Below are positions 51,852 through 61,160 of a stretch of DNA of 64,000 nt, one piece after another (the first letter of the stretch is position 1; each line of letters begins with the position of its first letter). The stretch is from Bacillus sp. Xin1 (lineage in GTDB: Bacteria; Bacillota; Bacilli; Bacillales; Bacillaceae_G), in the NCBI RefSeq assembly GCF_013314535.1, contig NZ_JABUAE010000004.1:124001-188000 (forward strand), in the 5' to 3' direction. The position numbers and the translations under genes are program-made. The notes under the pieces were generated by a model. It had not been told where the DNA came from. It saw only the letters and a program-made list of their open reading frames with translations, and made no database searches.

Positions 51852-52018
51852 AAAAGTGAAAAAACGATATAAACCCTTTTTTTAGGTGGGAGAGAGGGTC
51901 CGTCCATGGATAGAAGCGGTCAATGCCTTTTTTAGCTCCATGCCAAGTGAAACCAAAAAGAGAAAATGAGTGTAGTTCTCCTTTTATTTTCATAGCCGGA
52001 ACTTAGGAGTCAGTAAAT
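51852..52018 (+). repeat. Dispersed GGGAGAGAG-type repeat, copy D
   Basis: Full-length copy: AAAAAGTGAAAAAACGATAT, AGGTGGGAGAGAGGGTCCG, CCATGGATAGAAGCGGTC, CCATGCCAAGTGAAACC, AAAAAGAGAAAATGAG and a TTTCATAGCCGGAACTTA end. Confidence 0.72.
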
Positions 52019-52030
52019 TAAAACAGATTT

Positions 52031-52197
52031 ACAAAGTGGAAAACTGATAGAAACTCTTTCTTTTAAGGCGGGAGAGAGGGTCTTCCCATGGATGAATGCT
52101 GTCAAATTACCCTCCTGCTTTATGCCAAGTAAAACCAAAGAGAGAACATGAGAAAAGGTCACCTTTTGTTCTTTATGGAATCGACTTATAAGTTGGA
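52031..52197 (+). repeat. Dispersed GGGAGAGAG-type repeat, copy E
   Basis: Full-length copy in direct orientation after copy D: CAAAGTGGAAAACTGATAG, GGCGGGAGAGAGGGTC, CCATGGATGAATGCTGTC, TATGCCAAGTAAAACC, CAAAGAGAGAACATGAG and a TTTATGGAATCGACTTATA end. D and E together fill most of the 534-bp gap between the amidase and sftA genes. Confidence 0.72.
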
Positions 52198-52336
52198 AAA
52201 TCAAAATAGATTTGTATGATACTTACTGAAAATTTGAATATGGTGTACAAAATACAAGAACGTAATTTTACCTGCACTTTTTGCTGAATGCTGATACAAT
52301 AAAGGATGTTACTATTTAGTAGAAAGAGTGGTAAGC

Positions 52337-55300
52337 ATGTTAGATTGGATGAAAAAGCTGTTTAACAAAGAGGAACATCAGGAAGAAAAAACAGCGATGA
52401 ATAAAGAAGTACCGAAGAACACTGAAAGTAAGCCGAAAATTCCTCGTGTAAACCACTACACTGCAGCAAGAGAAGCGCAAATGGCTAGTCGGAATTCAGG
52501 TGTGAAATGCCGATTTCCATTAGTGCCTGATGATGGATTCGATGAGGAGAATGTGGAAGAATCAACACATGTTGAAAAGCAGCCACTGCCGAGAGTAACA
52601 AACATGGAGAGGCGCGGACCGAGATATGTAGAAGAACCTATTCATACATTTGTCCCTCAACAAGCTGAACAAGAAATTGAGCCAGAGCCGTTCATACAAA
52701 AAAAATCTGTACCAACACAAGAAGGAAATCGAAGACCATTTCGCCCAACCGAAATGATTTCACCGATCTTTGGATATAAACGTCCGTCTATGGAGAAAGA
52801 AGAAGTGAAGACGGAAGAAAAAAAGCAGGAAGATCTTGAAATATCGGTTGAAGGAAAATCAGTTGTCGATGCATGGCTAGAGAAAAAAGGATACTCACTT
52901 GCCGATTTCTCAGACGAATCCTTTGTTCCTTCTAAGAAGCAGGATGAAAATCTAAATCATCAACAACAAGAAAGTAAAAAAGAGGAAAAATCCGTTGTTG
53001 ATCAGTGGTTAGAGAAAAACGGTTACGATTCTGAACGTTCACTTACTTCGTTAGAAGAGCAAGACAAGGTAGATATCGCTGCAGACTTGCGTCCATTTGC
53101 AACTGATGGCTTGTTACATAAATCAGTTGGACAGGGTAATGAAAAAGAAGAACATAATGCTCAAAACGTACAGGTATTTGGACAAGAGCCGGATGTAGTG
53201 GTGTTATCACAAGATGATAACGAGGGAAATGAAGAATCTCTACAAGGTCAATTACGAGACTCTACTGTAGAGAACATCAATACAACGTTAACGGAAGAAA
53301 TTGAATATAAGAAAGAAACAGAAGAATGTTCAGTAGAGAACATTGTATTGAAAGAAAGTGTTATTGAAGAAGAACTTGAAACAACGCTGAAAGTAGAAGC
53401 AGTAGAAAAATCTGAAACAACGCTGGAAGTAGAAGAAGCGGAAGAATCTGAAGCAATGCCGGAAGTAGAAGAAGTGGAAGAATCTGAAACAACGCTGGAA
53501 GTAGAAGAAGCGGAAGAATCTGAAACAATGCCGGAAGTAGAAGAAGTGGAAGAATCTGAAACAGCGCCGGAAGTAGAAGAAGCGGAAGAATCTGAAGCAA
53601 TGCCGGAAGTAGAAGAAGTGGAAGAATTTGAAACGGCGCTGGAAGTAGAAGAAGCTGCAGAACAAGAGAAGTTTGTTTCTAAAGTAGAAAACGATATTTC
53701 TGAAATAGCTTTAGCGACGGATGAGCATACGAAAGAAGCGGTTCAAAACTTTGCAAATGTACTAATTGAAGAGGCAGAGGGAAAGCAAGAGGTTACTTCG
53801 GAGCAGATTATTGCGAAACAAAAAGAAGAGCCGAAGCGTGAGAAAAAGCGCCATGTACCGTTTAATGTTGTGATGTTAAAGCAAGACAGAAGAAAGTTGA
53901 TGGAGAGACATGCGGTTAGAACGCAAGCATCACAGACTCCTGTAAAACAAGCTGAAGAAACTTCGAAAGTGAACATGCAACCTGTACAACAAGTTGAAGT
54001 AGAAGAGAAACCAGTAGAGCAAGTTGTAGTGGAAACTCGAGTAGAAGAGAAACCAGAGCAGCAAGTTATAATGGAAATTCGAGAAGAAGAGAAGCCAGCA
54101 CAGCAAACGGAAGTGAAAGCACCTGTTGTAAATGAAGGAGTACAAGAAAAAGCATACGTTGTAGCAAAAAGAGAGAATGATATGCGTAATGTACTGCAAA
54201 CACCACCGGAATATACAATGCCACCATTAACATTATTGACGATTCCGGCGCAAGCGGCGTTAGATAATACAGAATGGTTAGACGAACAGAAAGAACTATT
54301 AGATACGACGTTTAATAACTTCCATGTTGGGGCTCATGTTATCAATGTTTCACAAGGGCCGGCTGTAACCCGCTTTGAAGTACAACCTGATCCAGGTGTG
54401 AAAGTAAATAAAATTACAAACTTAAGCGATGATATTAAGCTGAGTTTAGCTGCAAAAGATATTCGAATTGAAGCACCGATTCCAGGGAAAAGCGCAATTG
54501 GAATTGAGGTTCCGAATAAAGAGAGTAAGCCGGTATTTCTAAGGGAAATCTTGAGAAGCCCCGTGTTTACGAAGAGTGAATCTCCGCTTACAGTTGCACT
54601 TGGACTTGATATTTCTGGAGAACCAATTGTAACGGATATTAGGAAAATGCCACATGGACTGATTGCTGGTGCGACTGGTTCAGGGAAAAGTGTGTGCATT
54701 AACGCGATTTTAACGAGCATTTTATATAAAGCAAAACCACATGAAGTGAAGCTGATGTTGATTGACCCGAAAATGGTTGAGCTTGCACCATATAATTCTG
54801 TTCCACATCTTGTAGCACCTGTTATTACCGATGTAAAAGCAGCTACAGCAGCGTTAAAATGGGCTGTAGAAGAGATGGAACGCCGTTATGAATTGTTTGC
54901 GCATGCTGGCGCGCGTGATTTAAATCGTTATAATACAATTGTGAGCGAGCAGGAAGTTCCAGGTGAGACATTACCATATATCGTCATTGTGATTGATGAG
55001 TTAGCTGATTTAATGATGGTTGCTCCTGGCGATGTTGAGGAAGCAATTTGTCGTATCGCTCAAAAAGCACGTGCTTGTGGTATTCACTTATTAGTTGCAA
55101 CGCAGCGTCCATCTGTAGATGTTATTACCGGATTAATTAAATCAAATATTCCAACGCGTATTGCGTTTACAGTATCCTCTCAAGTTGATTCACGTACAAT
55201 CATTGATATTGGAGGAGCGGAAAAATTACTGGGCCGCGGTGATATGCTATTTTTAGGAAACGGTACGTCAAAACCTGTTCGTGTGCAAGGTGTATACGTA

Positions 55301-55630
55301 TCGGATGACGAGATTGAAAAAACAGTTGACCACGTGAAAAAACAAATGAAGCCAAATTACTTATTTAAGCAAGAGGATTTATTGGCAAAATCAGAGCAAC
55401 ATGAAGCTGAAGATGAACTGTTTTTTGATGCATGTCAATTTGTTGTAGAACAAGGGGGAGCGTCCACATCTTCTGTACAGAGAAAATTCCGCATCGGTTA
55501 TAATCGCGCGGCACGTCTTATTGAAGAGATGGAAGCACAAGGGATTATTTCTGAAGCACGGGGAACAAAACCGAGGGATGTCCTTATTTCAGAGGATGAG
55601 TTTGCTGCGATGCAGGAAACGAATGTATAG
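52337..55630 (+). CDS. sftA: DNA translocase SftA (YtpS, FtsK/SpoIIIE family)
   Basis: A 1097-residue soluble FtsK-type ATPase that moves chromosomal DNA away from the closing division septum. The N-terminal 640 residues are poorly conserved, acidic and carry tandem EVEE repeats (about residues 364-443). The motor follows, with Walker A GATGSGKS near residue 778, Walker B VIVIDELADLMM near 883, and a C-terminal winged-helix gamma domain (GYNRAARLIEEMEAQGII). No membrane segments, unlike SpoIIIE. The ATG at 52337 is taken over GTG 52328. Longer than the B. subtilis protein because of the repeats. Confidence 0.93.
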   Translation: MLDWMKKLFNKEEHQEEKTAMNKEVPKNTESKPKIPRVNHYTAAREAQMASRNSGVKCRFPLVPDDGFDEENVEESTHVEKQPLPRVTNMERRGPRYVEEPIHTFVPQQAEQEIEPEPFIQKKSVPTQEGNRRPFRPTEMISPIFGYKRPSMEKEEVKTEEKKQEDLEISVEGKSVVDAWLEKKGYSLADFSDESFVPSKKQDENLNHQQQESKKEEKSVVDQWLEKNGYDSERSLTSLEEQDKVDIAADLRPFATDGLLHKSVGQGNEKEEHNAQNVQVFGQEPDVVVLSQDDNEGNEESLQGQLRDSTVENINTTLTEEIEYKKETEECSVENIVLKESVIEEELETTLKVEAVEKSETTLEVEEAEESEAMPEVEEVEESETTLEVEEAEESETMPEVEEVEESETAPEVEEAEESEAMPEVEEVEEFETALEVEEAAEQEKFVSKVENDISEIALATDEHTKEAVQNFANVLIEEAEGKQEVTSEQIIAKQKEEPKREKKRHVPFNVVMLKQDRRKLMERHAVRTQASQTPVKQAEETSKVNMQPVQQVEVEEKPVEQVVVETRVEEKPEQQVIMEIREEEKPAQQTEVKAPVVNEGVQEKAYVVAKRENDMRNVLQTPPEYTMPPLTLLTIPAQAALDNTEWLDEQKELLDTTFNNFHVGAHVINVSQGPAVTRFEVQPDPGVKVNKITNLSDDIKLSLAAKDIRIEAPIPGKSAIGIEVPNKESKPVFLREILRSPVFTKSESPLTVALGLDISGEPIVTDIRKMPHGLIAGATGSGKSVCINAILTSILYKAKPHEVKLMLIDPKMVELAPYNSVPHLVAPVITDVKAATAALKWAVEEMERRYELFAHAGARDLNRYNTIVSEQEVPGETLPYIVIVIDELADLMMVAPGDVEEAICRIAQKARACGIHLLVATQRPSVDVITGLIKSNIPTRIAFTVSSQVDSRTIIDIGGAEKLLGRGDMLFLGNGTSKPVRVQGVYVSDDEIEKTVDHVKKQMKPNYLFKQEDLLAKSEQHEAEDELFFDACQFVVEQGGASTSSVQRKFRIGYNRAARLIEEMEAQGIISEARGTKPRDVLISEDEFAAMQETNV
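53426..53665 (+). repeat. 36-bp tandem repeats in sftA
   Basis: Units start at 53426, 53462, 53498, 53534, 53570, 53606 and 53642, exactly 36 bp apart, coding EVEE[AV]EESE[TA].. of 12 residues. A two-unit alternation (EVEEVEE then EVEEAEE) suggests a 72-bp duplication step. Confidence 0.92.
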
Positions 55631-55690
55631 GAAGCGGTTTTGCTGTATACTAAGAGAAAATGTTGGATAGTAAAGTAGGGAGTAAACGAC

Positions 55691-56809
55691 ATGAAAGAAA
55701 TTGAATTAAAATTAAAAGGTGAAATCAATCGACTAACAAATAAAACATTTAAATTTGATGAACGAGTTGGAGAAGGCTGGTTCTCTGCCGTTTACTTTTT
55801 AAAAACTCGTGACATTATTCAAGAATTTCGCCCGAAAAGTGTTGTGACAATGCAATTTTTCCAAAAAGAGCATGCGGTACTTTGCGGAACAGATGAAGTA
55901 TTAGCATTGTTACAAACATTTGCTGCACATCCTGAAGAACTTGAAATTCATTCTTTAAAGGATGGGGACAATATTAATCCGTTTGAAACAGTTTTAACAA
56001 TTACAGGGCCTTATGAATATTTCGGTTTTTTAGAAGGTGTAATTGATGGGATTTTAGCTCGTCGTACATCTGTTGCAACAAATGTATATAACGTTGTACA
56101 AGCTGCTCGTAGCGGTGAAAAAGAAAAACCTGTTATTTTCATGGGAGACCGTGATGATCATTATACACAGCAAGCTGGTGACGGATATGCTGCTTATATT
56201 GGTGGCATGAGTGCACAGGCAACGCATGCTATGAATGAATGGTGGGGCAAAAGTGGAATGGGGACGATGCCTCACGCATTAATTCAAATGTTTAATGGAG
56301 ATGTTGTAGAAGCTGCGAAAGCATATCACAAAAAGTTTCCAGAGGACGATCTCGTTGTACTGATTGACTATAACAATGATGTTATTACAGATGGGCTTCG
56401 TGTTGCACGCGAATTCGGTTCAGAATTAAAAGGTGTCCGCATTGATACATCACGTACAATGATTGATCAATATTTCATTCGTCATCCAGAAGTGCTTGGA
56501 ACATTTGACCCACGTGGCGTCAATCCATCACTTGTTTTTGCTCTTCGTAAAGCGCTTGATGAAGAAGGATTCCAACACGTAGATATTGTTGTAACCGGTG
56601 GATTCGATGAAAAACGTATTCGTGAATTTGAAGCACAAAATGTTCCTGTAGATCTATATGGAGTAGGAAGCAGTTTATTAAAGATGAACATTGGTTTTAC
56701 AGGTGATAATGTAGAATTAAATGGAAAACCAGAAGCGAAGGCTGGACGTAAATATCGTCCAAATCCACGTTTAGAGCGTGTTCAATTAGAAAAAAGAGAA
56801 GAGATGTAA
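55691..56809 (+). CDS. Nicotinate phosphoribosyltransferase, short type
   Basis: A 372-residue enzyme of the nicotinate/nicotinamide phosphoribosyltransferase family, making nicotinate mononucleotide from nicotinate and PRPP. Segments: GEGWFSAVYFLKTRD, MQFFQKEHAVLCG, GGMSAQATHAMN, DYNNDVITDGLRVAREFG, and VTGGFDEKRI plus GVGSSLLK for the phosphate. It is much shorter than the usual Bacillus PncB (about 490 residues) and resembles the archaeal-length form. ATG follows AGTAGGGAGTAAACGAC. It lies 60 bp after sftA. Confidence 0.85.
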   Translation: MKEIELKLKGEINRLTNKTFKFDERVGEGWFSAVYFLKTRDIIQEFRPKSVVTMQFFQKEHAVLCGTDEVLALLQTFAAHPEELEIHSLKDGDNINPFETVLTITGPYEYFGFLEGVIDGILARRTSVATNVYNVVQAARSGEKEKPVIFMGDRDDHYTQQAGDGYAAYIGGMSAQATHAMNEWWGKSGMGTMPHALIQMFNGDVVEAAKAYHKKFPEDDLVVLIDYNNDVITDGLRVAREFGSELKGVRIDTSRTMIDQYFIRHPEVLGTFDPRGVNPSLVFALRKALDEEGFQHVDIVVTGGFDEKRIREFEAQNVPVDLYGVGSSLLKMNIGFTGDNVELNGKPEAKAGRKYRPNPRLERVQLEKREEM

Positions 56810-56816
56810 AAACTTG

Positions 56817-56853
56817 AAAAACTGATAGGTGATTGACCCTATCAGTTTTTCTG
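56817..56853 (+). terminator. Terminator of the phosphoribosyltransferase gene
   Basis: AAAAACTGATAGG pairs with CCTATCAGTTTTT (56838-56850). Confidence 0.9.
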
Positions 56854-57061
56854 TTATCATAGTATAACGGATTGTTTTTTGCTATAATAGGTTTGTTATG
56901 GACATGAAAGAAGTACGTATGTGTTTATCTCGACTGGTGATAACAGATTAAAGTTTCACCGTATCGGGAAATGTATGATGATTACCAAAATAAGAAAAGA
57001 TTCATATACTGTCTTATAGATAGGCCGTTATATTAGTTCGAAATGTTGGAGGTTCTTTAAG

Positions 57062-58372
57062 ATGACAGTTTACCATTTTGTAGGAATTAAAGGAACAGGA
57101 ATGAGTTCATTAGCACAAATTCTTCATGATATGAAGCATACTGTTCAAGGTTCTGATTTTGAAAAGCGTTTCTTTACACAAACAGCATTGGAAAAGCGTG
57201 GTATCACCATCCTTCCTTTTGATAGAAACAATGTAAAAGAAGGACAAGTGATTATCGCTGGAAATGCATTCCCTGATACACATGAAGAAATTGTGGCAGC
57301 GAAAGAATTAAATATCCCAGTACATCGTTACCATCACTTTTTAGGTGATCTTATGAGTAAATATACAAGTGTTGCTGTAACGGGTGCGCATGGAAAAACG
57401 TCAACAACAGGTTTGTTAGCCCATGTAATGCAAGGTGCACATCCAACATCTTACCTTATTGGAGATGGAACAGGGCATGGGGTAGAAAATAGTAAGTATT
57501 TTGTGTTTGAAGCATGTGAGTATCGTCGTCATTTCTTGTCTTACTATCCAGACTATGCAATTATGACAAATATTGATTTTGATCATCCGGATTACTTTAC
57601 AGATGTGAATGATGTATTTAGCGCATTCCAAGAGATGGCATTGCAGGTGAAAAAAGGAATTATTGCATGTGGTGATGATGAAGAACTTCAAAAAATTCAA
57701 GCGAAAGTACCTGTTATTTTCTATGGATTCGGTGAAGATAATGACTTCCAAGCTCGTAACATTCAAAAGAGAACAGATGGTACTGTGTTTGATGTGTTCG
57801 TTCGTAATACGTATTATGAAACGTTCCAAATTACAGGATACGGTAATCACAGCGTATTAAATGCGTTAGCGGTTATTGCGCTTTGCCACTATGAAAATGT
57901 TGATGTAGAAGCAGTAAAACAACAATTAACAACGTTTGGAGGCGTAAAACGTCGCTTTAATGCAAAGCCGATGGGAGAACAAGTCATCATTGATGATTAT
58001 GCACATCATCCGACAGAAATTAAGGTAACGATTGAAGCTGCTCGTCAAAAATATCCAGAGCGTGAAGTTGTCGCTGTATTCCAGCCGCACACATTCTCAC
58101 GTACAGAAAAGTTCTTAGATGAGTTCGCAGAAAGTCTAAGCAAGGCTGATCAAGTGTACCTATGTGATATTTTCGGATCAGCGCGTGAAAACAAAGGTGA
58201 CTTAACGATTCAAGACCTGCAACAACGTATTGATGGTGCAGAATTGATTACAGATACAACAACTGATGTATTAAAGAAACATAAAAAAGGCGTTCTTATT
58301 TTCATGGGCGCAGGTGACATTCAGAAATTCGAAGCAGCTTACGTGAAAGAAGTGCAAGTTGCGGAGAAGTAA
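57062..58372 (+). CDS. murC: UDP-N-acetylmuramate--L-alanine ligase MurC
   Basis: A 436-residue Mur ligase adding L-alanine to UDP-MurNAc, the first peptide step of peptidoglycan synthesis. N-terminal [16 protein letters not shown] binds the UDP part, [10 protein letters not shown] is the ATP loop, and [11 protein letters not shown] is the MurC signature. ATG 57062 follows TTGGAGGTTCTTTAAG. TATAAT at 56883-56888 may be a promoter with a long leader. Confidence 0.95.
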   Translation: MTVYHFVGIKGTGMSSLAQILHDMKHTVQGSDFEKRFFTQTALEKRGITILPFDRNNVKEGQVIIAGNAFPDTHEEIVAAKELNIPVHRYHHFLGDLMSKYTSVAVTGAHGKTSTTGLLAHVMQGAHPTSYLIGDGTGHGVENSKYFVFEACEYRRHFLSYYPDYAIMTNIDFDHPDYFTDVNDVFSAFQEMALQVKKGIIACGDDEELQKIQAKVPVIFYGFGEDNDFQARNIQKRTDGTVFDVFVRNTYYETFQITGYGNHSVLNALAVIALCHYENVDVEAVKQQLTTFGGVKRRFNAKPMGEQVIIDDYAHHPTEIKVTIEAARQKYPEREVVAVFQPHTFSRTEKFLDEFAESLSKADQVYLCDIFGSARENKGDLTIQDLQQRIDGAELITDTTTDVLKKHKKGVLIFMGAGDIQKFEAAYVKEVQVAEK

Positions 58373-58380
58373 TGAGATGA

Positions 58381-58417
58381 AAAAGACGTGCAGCGTTGGC
58401 TGCACGTCTTTTTTTGT
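58381..58417 (+). terminator. murC terminator
   Basis: AGACGTGCAGC (58385-58395) pairs perfectly with GCTGCACGTCT (58400-58410), followed by TTTTTTT. Confidence 0.92.
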
Positions 58418-58447
58418 TTGTTTTGTATCGAACGCTGTCGGATGGCC

Positions 58448-58473
58448 GATATATTTCGAAAAACGCTGATATG
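58448..58473 (-). repeat. Two further TATATC-type motifs, 20 bp apart
   Basis: On the minus strand the motifs are CATATC (58473-58468) and TATATC (58453-58448), followed by AGCG and GGCC as in the array at 27015-27102. Same family, inverted orientation. Confidence 0.55.
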
Positions 58474-58565
58474 TTGGTGATGCAGGTTCTTTTTATAGTG
58501 TTTTTGTTACTATTTTTATGATGAAATGTTAGAATAATAAGAAAAAATAAAGGGAGATAGAGAAA

Positions 58566-59111
58566 ATGTTCACACTTCGAGTAGATGATGAAATCGAACT
58601 CCAATTATTAGAAAAGCATCATAAAGAAGAGTTGTATCAATTGATAGATGAAAATAGGGAACATTTAAGAGAATGGCTTCCATGGGTTGATGGAACAAAA
58701 TCAGCTGATGCATATGATGAAATTTTTCCAATGTGGCTGAAGAAATTTGCAGATGGAAATGGTTTTGAAACAGGTATCCGTTATAAAGGAAAGCTTGTTG
58801 GGATGGTAGGTATTCATGAAGTAAATTGGGGAAAGAAAGCAACGAGTCTTGGATATTACCTTGCAGAAGAAGCGGGCGGAAAAGGAATTATGACGCGAAG
58901 TGTAAAAGCGGTGCTACATTATGCGTTTGAAGAATTAAATTTGAATAAAATAGAAATACGTTGCGGATTAGAGAATCAGAAAAGTCGTGCGATTCCAGAG
59001 CGTCTTGGTTTTCGCTTAGACGGGATTCTGCGTGAGGAAGAATGGCTATACGACCATTTTCATGATCTTGCTGTATACAGTTTACTAGCTTCAGAGTGGA
59101 AGAATCACTAA
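58566..59111 (+). CDS. RimJ/RimL-type GNAT acetyltransferase
   Basis: A 181-residue acetyltransferase of the ribosomal-protein-serine type (YdaF-like). Features: WLPWVDGTKSADAY, the acetyl-CoA site EEAGGKGIMTRSVKAVL, and the C-terminal NQKSRAIPERLGFRLDGILR. The target is unknown. ATG 58566 follows AAGGGAGATAGAGAAA. Confidence 0.88.
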   Translation: MFTLRVDDEIELQLLEKHHKEELYQLIDENREHLREWLPWVDGTKSADAYDEIFPMWLKKFADGNGFETGIRYKGKLVGMVGIHEVNWGKKATSLGYYLAEEAGGKGIMTRSVKAVLHYAFEELNLNKIEIRCGLENQKSRAIPERLGFRLDGILREEEWLYDHFHDLAVYSLLASEWKNH

Positions 59112-59146
59112 AGAATACGGCTGAATAAGGAGTTTCATAGTTTGTG

Positions 59147-59180
59147 AAAACTGGAGGTAAAAGTGTCTCTAGTTTTTTTA
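59147..59180 (+). terminator. Terminator of the GNAT gene
   Basis: AAAACTGGAG (59147-59156) pairs with CTCTAGTTTT (59167-59176) with one G-U, then TTT. Confidence 0.75.
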
Positions 59181-59218
59181 TTATTGGTAATGGTATAATT
59201 TGGTTAAGAGGTGATAGT

Positions 59219-59617
59219 ATGAACTTTCCTATTCAAAGAAGTACACCCATTATGATTTTTGTAAGTGGAATGTTGATTTTCATGGTTGTTTGGCCAATTG
59301 TGATGCTCATGATGAATAAGGAAAACTGGGGATCAGCACTGATTGGGATGGCAATTTGTCTTATTGTAAATGTACCGCTTGTTTGGGATGTATTTATTAA
59401 AAAGCACACCGTAGAAAATGGTGTACTTAAGTACGGGATATTAAATGATGATATTGTCCTATCTGATGTGAGAGTTGTTCGCCAAGTTGGAAAATCCCTC
59501 GAACTGACAACGAATCAATATAAAGTGCATATGATTGCCATGCCGCGAAATAAGGAAAAGCTGTTGCTGCTTATTCAAGAAGCAAATCCGTATGTGAAGA
59601 TAGATATGAAAGCATAA
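59219..59617 (+). CDS. Two-helix membrane protein with a PH-like cytoplasmic part
   Basis: A 132-residue protein. Membrane segments cover about residues 9-32 and 40-60. The C-terminal half (NGVLKYGILNDDIVLSDVRVV) resembles bacterial PH-like domains. Not recognised further. ATG 59219 follows AAGAGGTGATAGT; the longer frame upstream overlaps the GNAT terminator. Probably cotranscribed with the next small gene. Confidence 0.7.
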   Translation: MNFPIQRSTPIMIFVSGMLIFMVVWPIVMLMMNKENWGSALIGMAICLIVNVPLVWDVFIKKHTVENGVLKYGILNDDIVLSDVRVVRQVGKSLELTTNQYKVHMIAMPRNKEKLLLLIQEANPYVKIDMKA

Positions 59618-59629
59618 CTGGGGTGAGCA

Positions 59630-59836
59630 ATGAAACATTTCAGACTGTTATTTTGTTTTGAATTATTGATGGTACTGGTCGTTTGTGTTAGGGGATATGT
59701 TCGCTGGGGATGGCCGTTGTATGTATCGATAGGTGTAGGCATTTTAGCAGTTGTACTTTTGTTTTATTATCATGCTCGTCAGACTCGACCGAAGGAAAAG
59801 AGAGTGGAGAAATACAAGAAGAGCCCTCCTATTTAG
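59630..59836 (+). CDS. Small two-helix membrane protein, unknown
   Basis: A 68-residue protein with two hydrophobic segments (about residues 5-21 and 27-47) and a strongly basic tail (RPKEKRVEKYKK). Family unknown. ATG follows GGGGTGAGCA, and it begins 12 bp after the preceding membrane protein gene. Confidence 0.68.
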   Translation: MKHFRLLFCFELLMVLVVCVRGYVRWGWPLYVSIGVGILAVVLLFYYHARQTRPKEKRVEKYKKSPPI

Positions 59837-59860
59837 AAGGAGAGCTCTTCTTTGTTTTAT
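59819..59860. terminator. Bidirectional terminator between the small membrane protein gene and ampS
   Basis: AAGAGCCCTCCT (59819-59830) pairs with AGGAGAGCTCTT (59838-59849) with one mismatch, then CTTTGTTTTATTTT. Confidence 0.8.
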
Positions 59861-60972
59861 TTTAAATTCTCAGGATTCAACGCTTCTAATTCAGATATAA
59901 CAAATCGTCCATCTTTACGAATCAATACGTCATCGAAGTAAATTTCGCCGCCGCCGTATTCAGGGCGTTGGATGCATACTAAATCCCAGTGGATGTTAGA
60001 GTTGTTGCCGTTCCATGCATCGTCGTAAGCTTGTCCAGGAGTGAAGTGGAAGCTGCCGTCGATTTTTTCATCAAATAGGATGTCGCCCATTGGATGTAAG
60101 ATATACGGGTTTACACCGATTGCAAACTCACCAACGTAACGTGCGCCTTCGTCTGTATCGAAGATTTGGTTAATGCGTTCTGAATCGTTTGCAGTTGCTT
60201 CAACGATTTTTCCATCTTTAAATGTCAGTTGTACATTTTCAAATGTATAGCCGTTATATGGTGATGGTGTGTTGTAAGAAACTGTACCATTAACAGAATC
60301 GCGAACTGGTGCAGAGTATACTTCACCATCTGGAATATTTAAATGACCAGAGCACTTAATAGCTGGAATGTCTTTAATAGAGAATGTTAAGTCAGTTCCA
60401 GGGCCAACTAGGCGAACTTTATCTGTTTTATTCATGAGTTCAACAAGGTTGTCCATTGCTTTGTCCATTTTACCGTAATCTAAGTTACATACTTCGAAGT
60501 AGAAGTCTTCAAATGCTTCTGTGCTCATTTTTGCAAGCTGTGCCATAGATGCATTTGGGTAGCGAAGCACAACCCAGCGTGTTTTTGGAACACGGATGTC
60601 TCTATGAACTTTTTTACCAACAGTTTGACCGTGGATTTTCATGCGTTCACTTGGAACATCAGCTTGTTCGTTAATGTTATCGCCAGAGCGTAGACCGATG
60701 TAAGCATCCATATCCTTCATTACGCTTGCTTCATACGCAGCGATTTGCTCGAAATGTTCTTCAGTAGCCCCCATCAATAAAGAGCGGTCAACTTGATGAT
60801 CTTTTAATGAGACGAACGGGAAACCACCAGCTGCATATGCTTCTTTTACAAGTGCAGTTACAAGTTCTTTTTGTAAGCCAAAGTTTTCAATTAATACTTT
60901 TTCACCTTTTTGTAAACGGATGGAATAGTTAATTAAATTATGTGCTAAAGTTTCAATACGTGGGTCTTTCAT
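59857..60972 (-). CDS. ampS: M29-family aminopeptidase AmpS
   Basis: A 371-residue leucyl-type aminopeptidase of the M29 (thermophilic) family, dinuclear and usually cobalt or zinc dependent. Family segments: LIENFGLQKELVTALVKEAY, GHLNIPDGEVYSAPV (metal-ligand Glu) and FHFTPGQAYDDAWNGNNSN with IHWD. Shorter than the 410-residue norm because the N-terminal region is compact. ATG 60972 follows TAGGGAGGCTTTTACAT. Confidence 0.9.
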   Translation of the reverse strand: MKDPRIETLAHNLINYSIRLQKGEKVLIENFGLQKELVTALVKEAYAAGGFPFVSLKDHQVDRSLLMGATEEHFEQIAAYEASVMKDMDAYIGLRSGDNINEQADVPSERMKIHGQTVGKKVHRDIRVPKTRWVVLRYPNASMAQLAKMSTEAFEDFYFEVCNLDYGKMDKAMDNLVELMNKTDKVRLVGPGTDLTFSIKDIPAIKCSGHLNIPDGEVYSAPVRDSVNGTVSYNTPSPYNGYTFENVQLTFKDGKIVEATANDSERINQIFDTDEGARYVGEFAIGVNPYILHPMGDILFDEKIDGSFHFTPGQAYDDAWNGNNSNIHWDLVCIQRPEYGGGEIYFDDVLIRKDGRFVISELEALNPENLK

Positions 60973-61160
60973 ATGTAAAAGCCTCCCTACTAATTATGTA
61001 TCCTTTCTTATTGTACCCTAATTGGTGGTATTTGTTTAATGATTTATGTTACAGTTGACGAACAAGTATGAAAATTCTTGCGTCCTCATAAGGATTAGAA
61101 CGAAACGGAAAATGATTGTATAATAGGAGAAAGTATTAAAAAGATAAAGGAAGTGATGAA

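Noticed and set aside
53330-53665. Antisense frames rich in Phe/Leu opposite the sftA repeats
   Set aside because: Shadows of the GAA-rich 36-bp repeats with no start signals.
56899-56952. Short 17-codon frame between the phosphoribosyltransferase and murC genes
   Set aside because: No ribosome binding site and no conserved peptide pattern; probably leader or chance.
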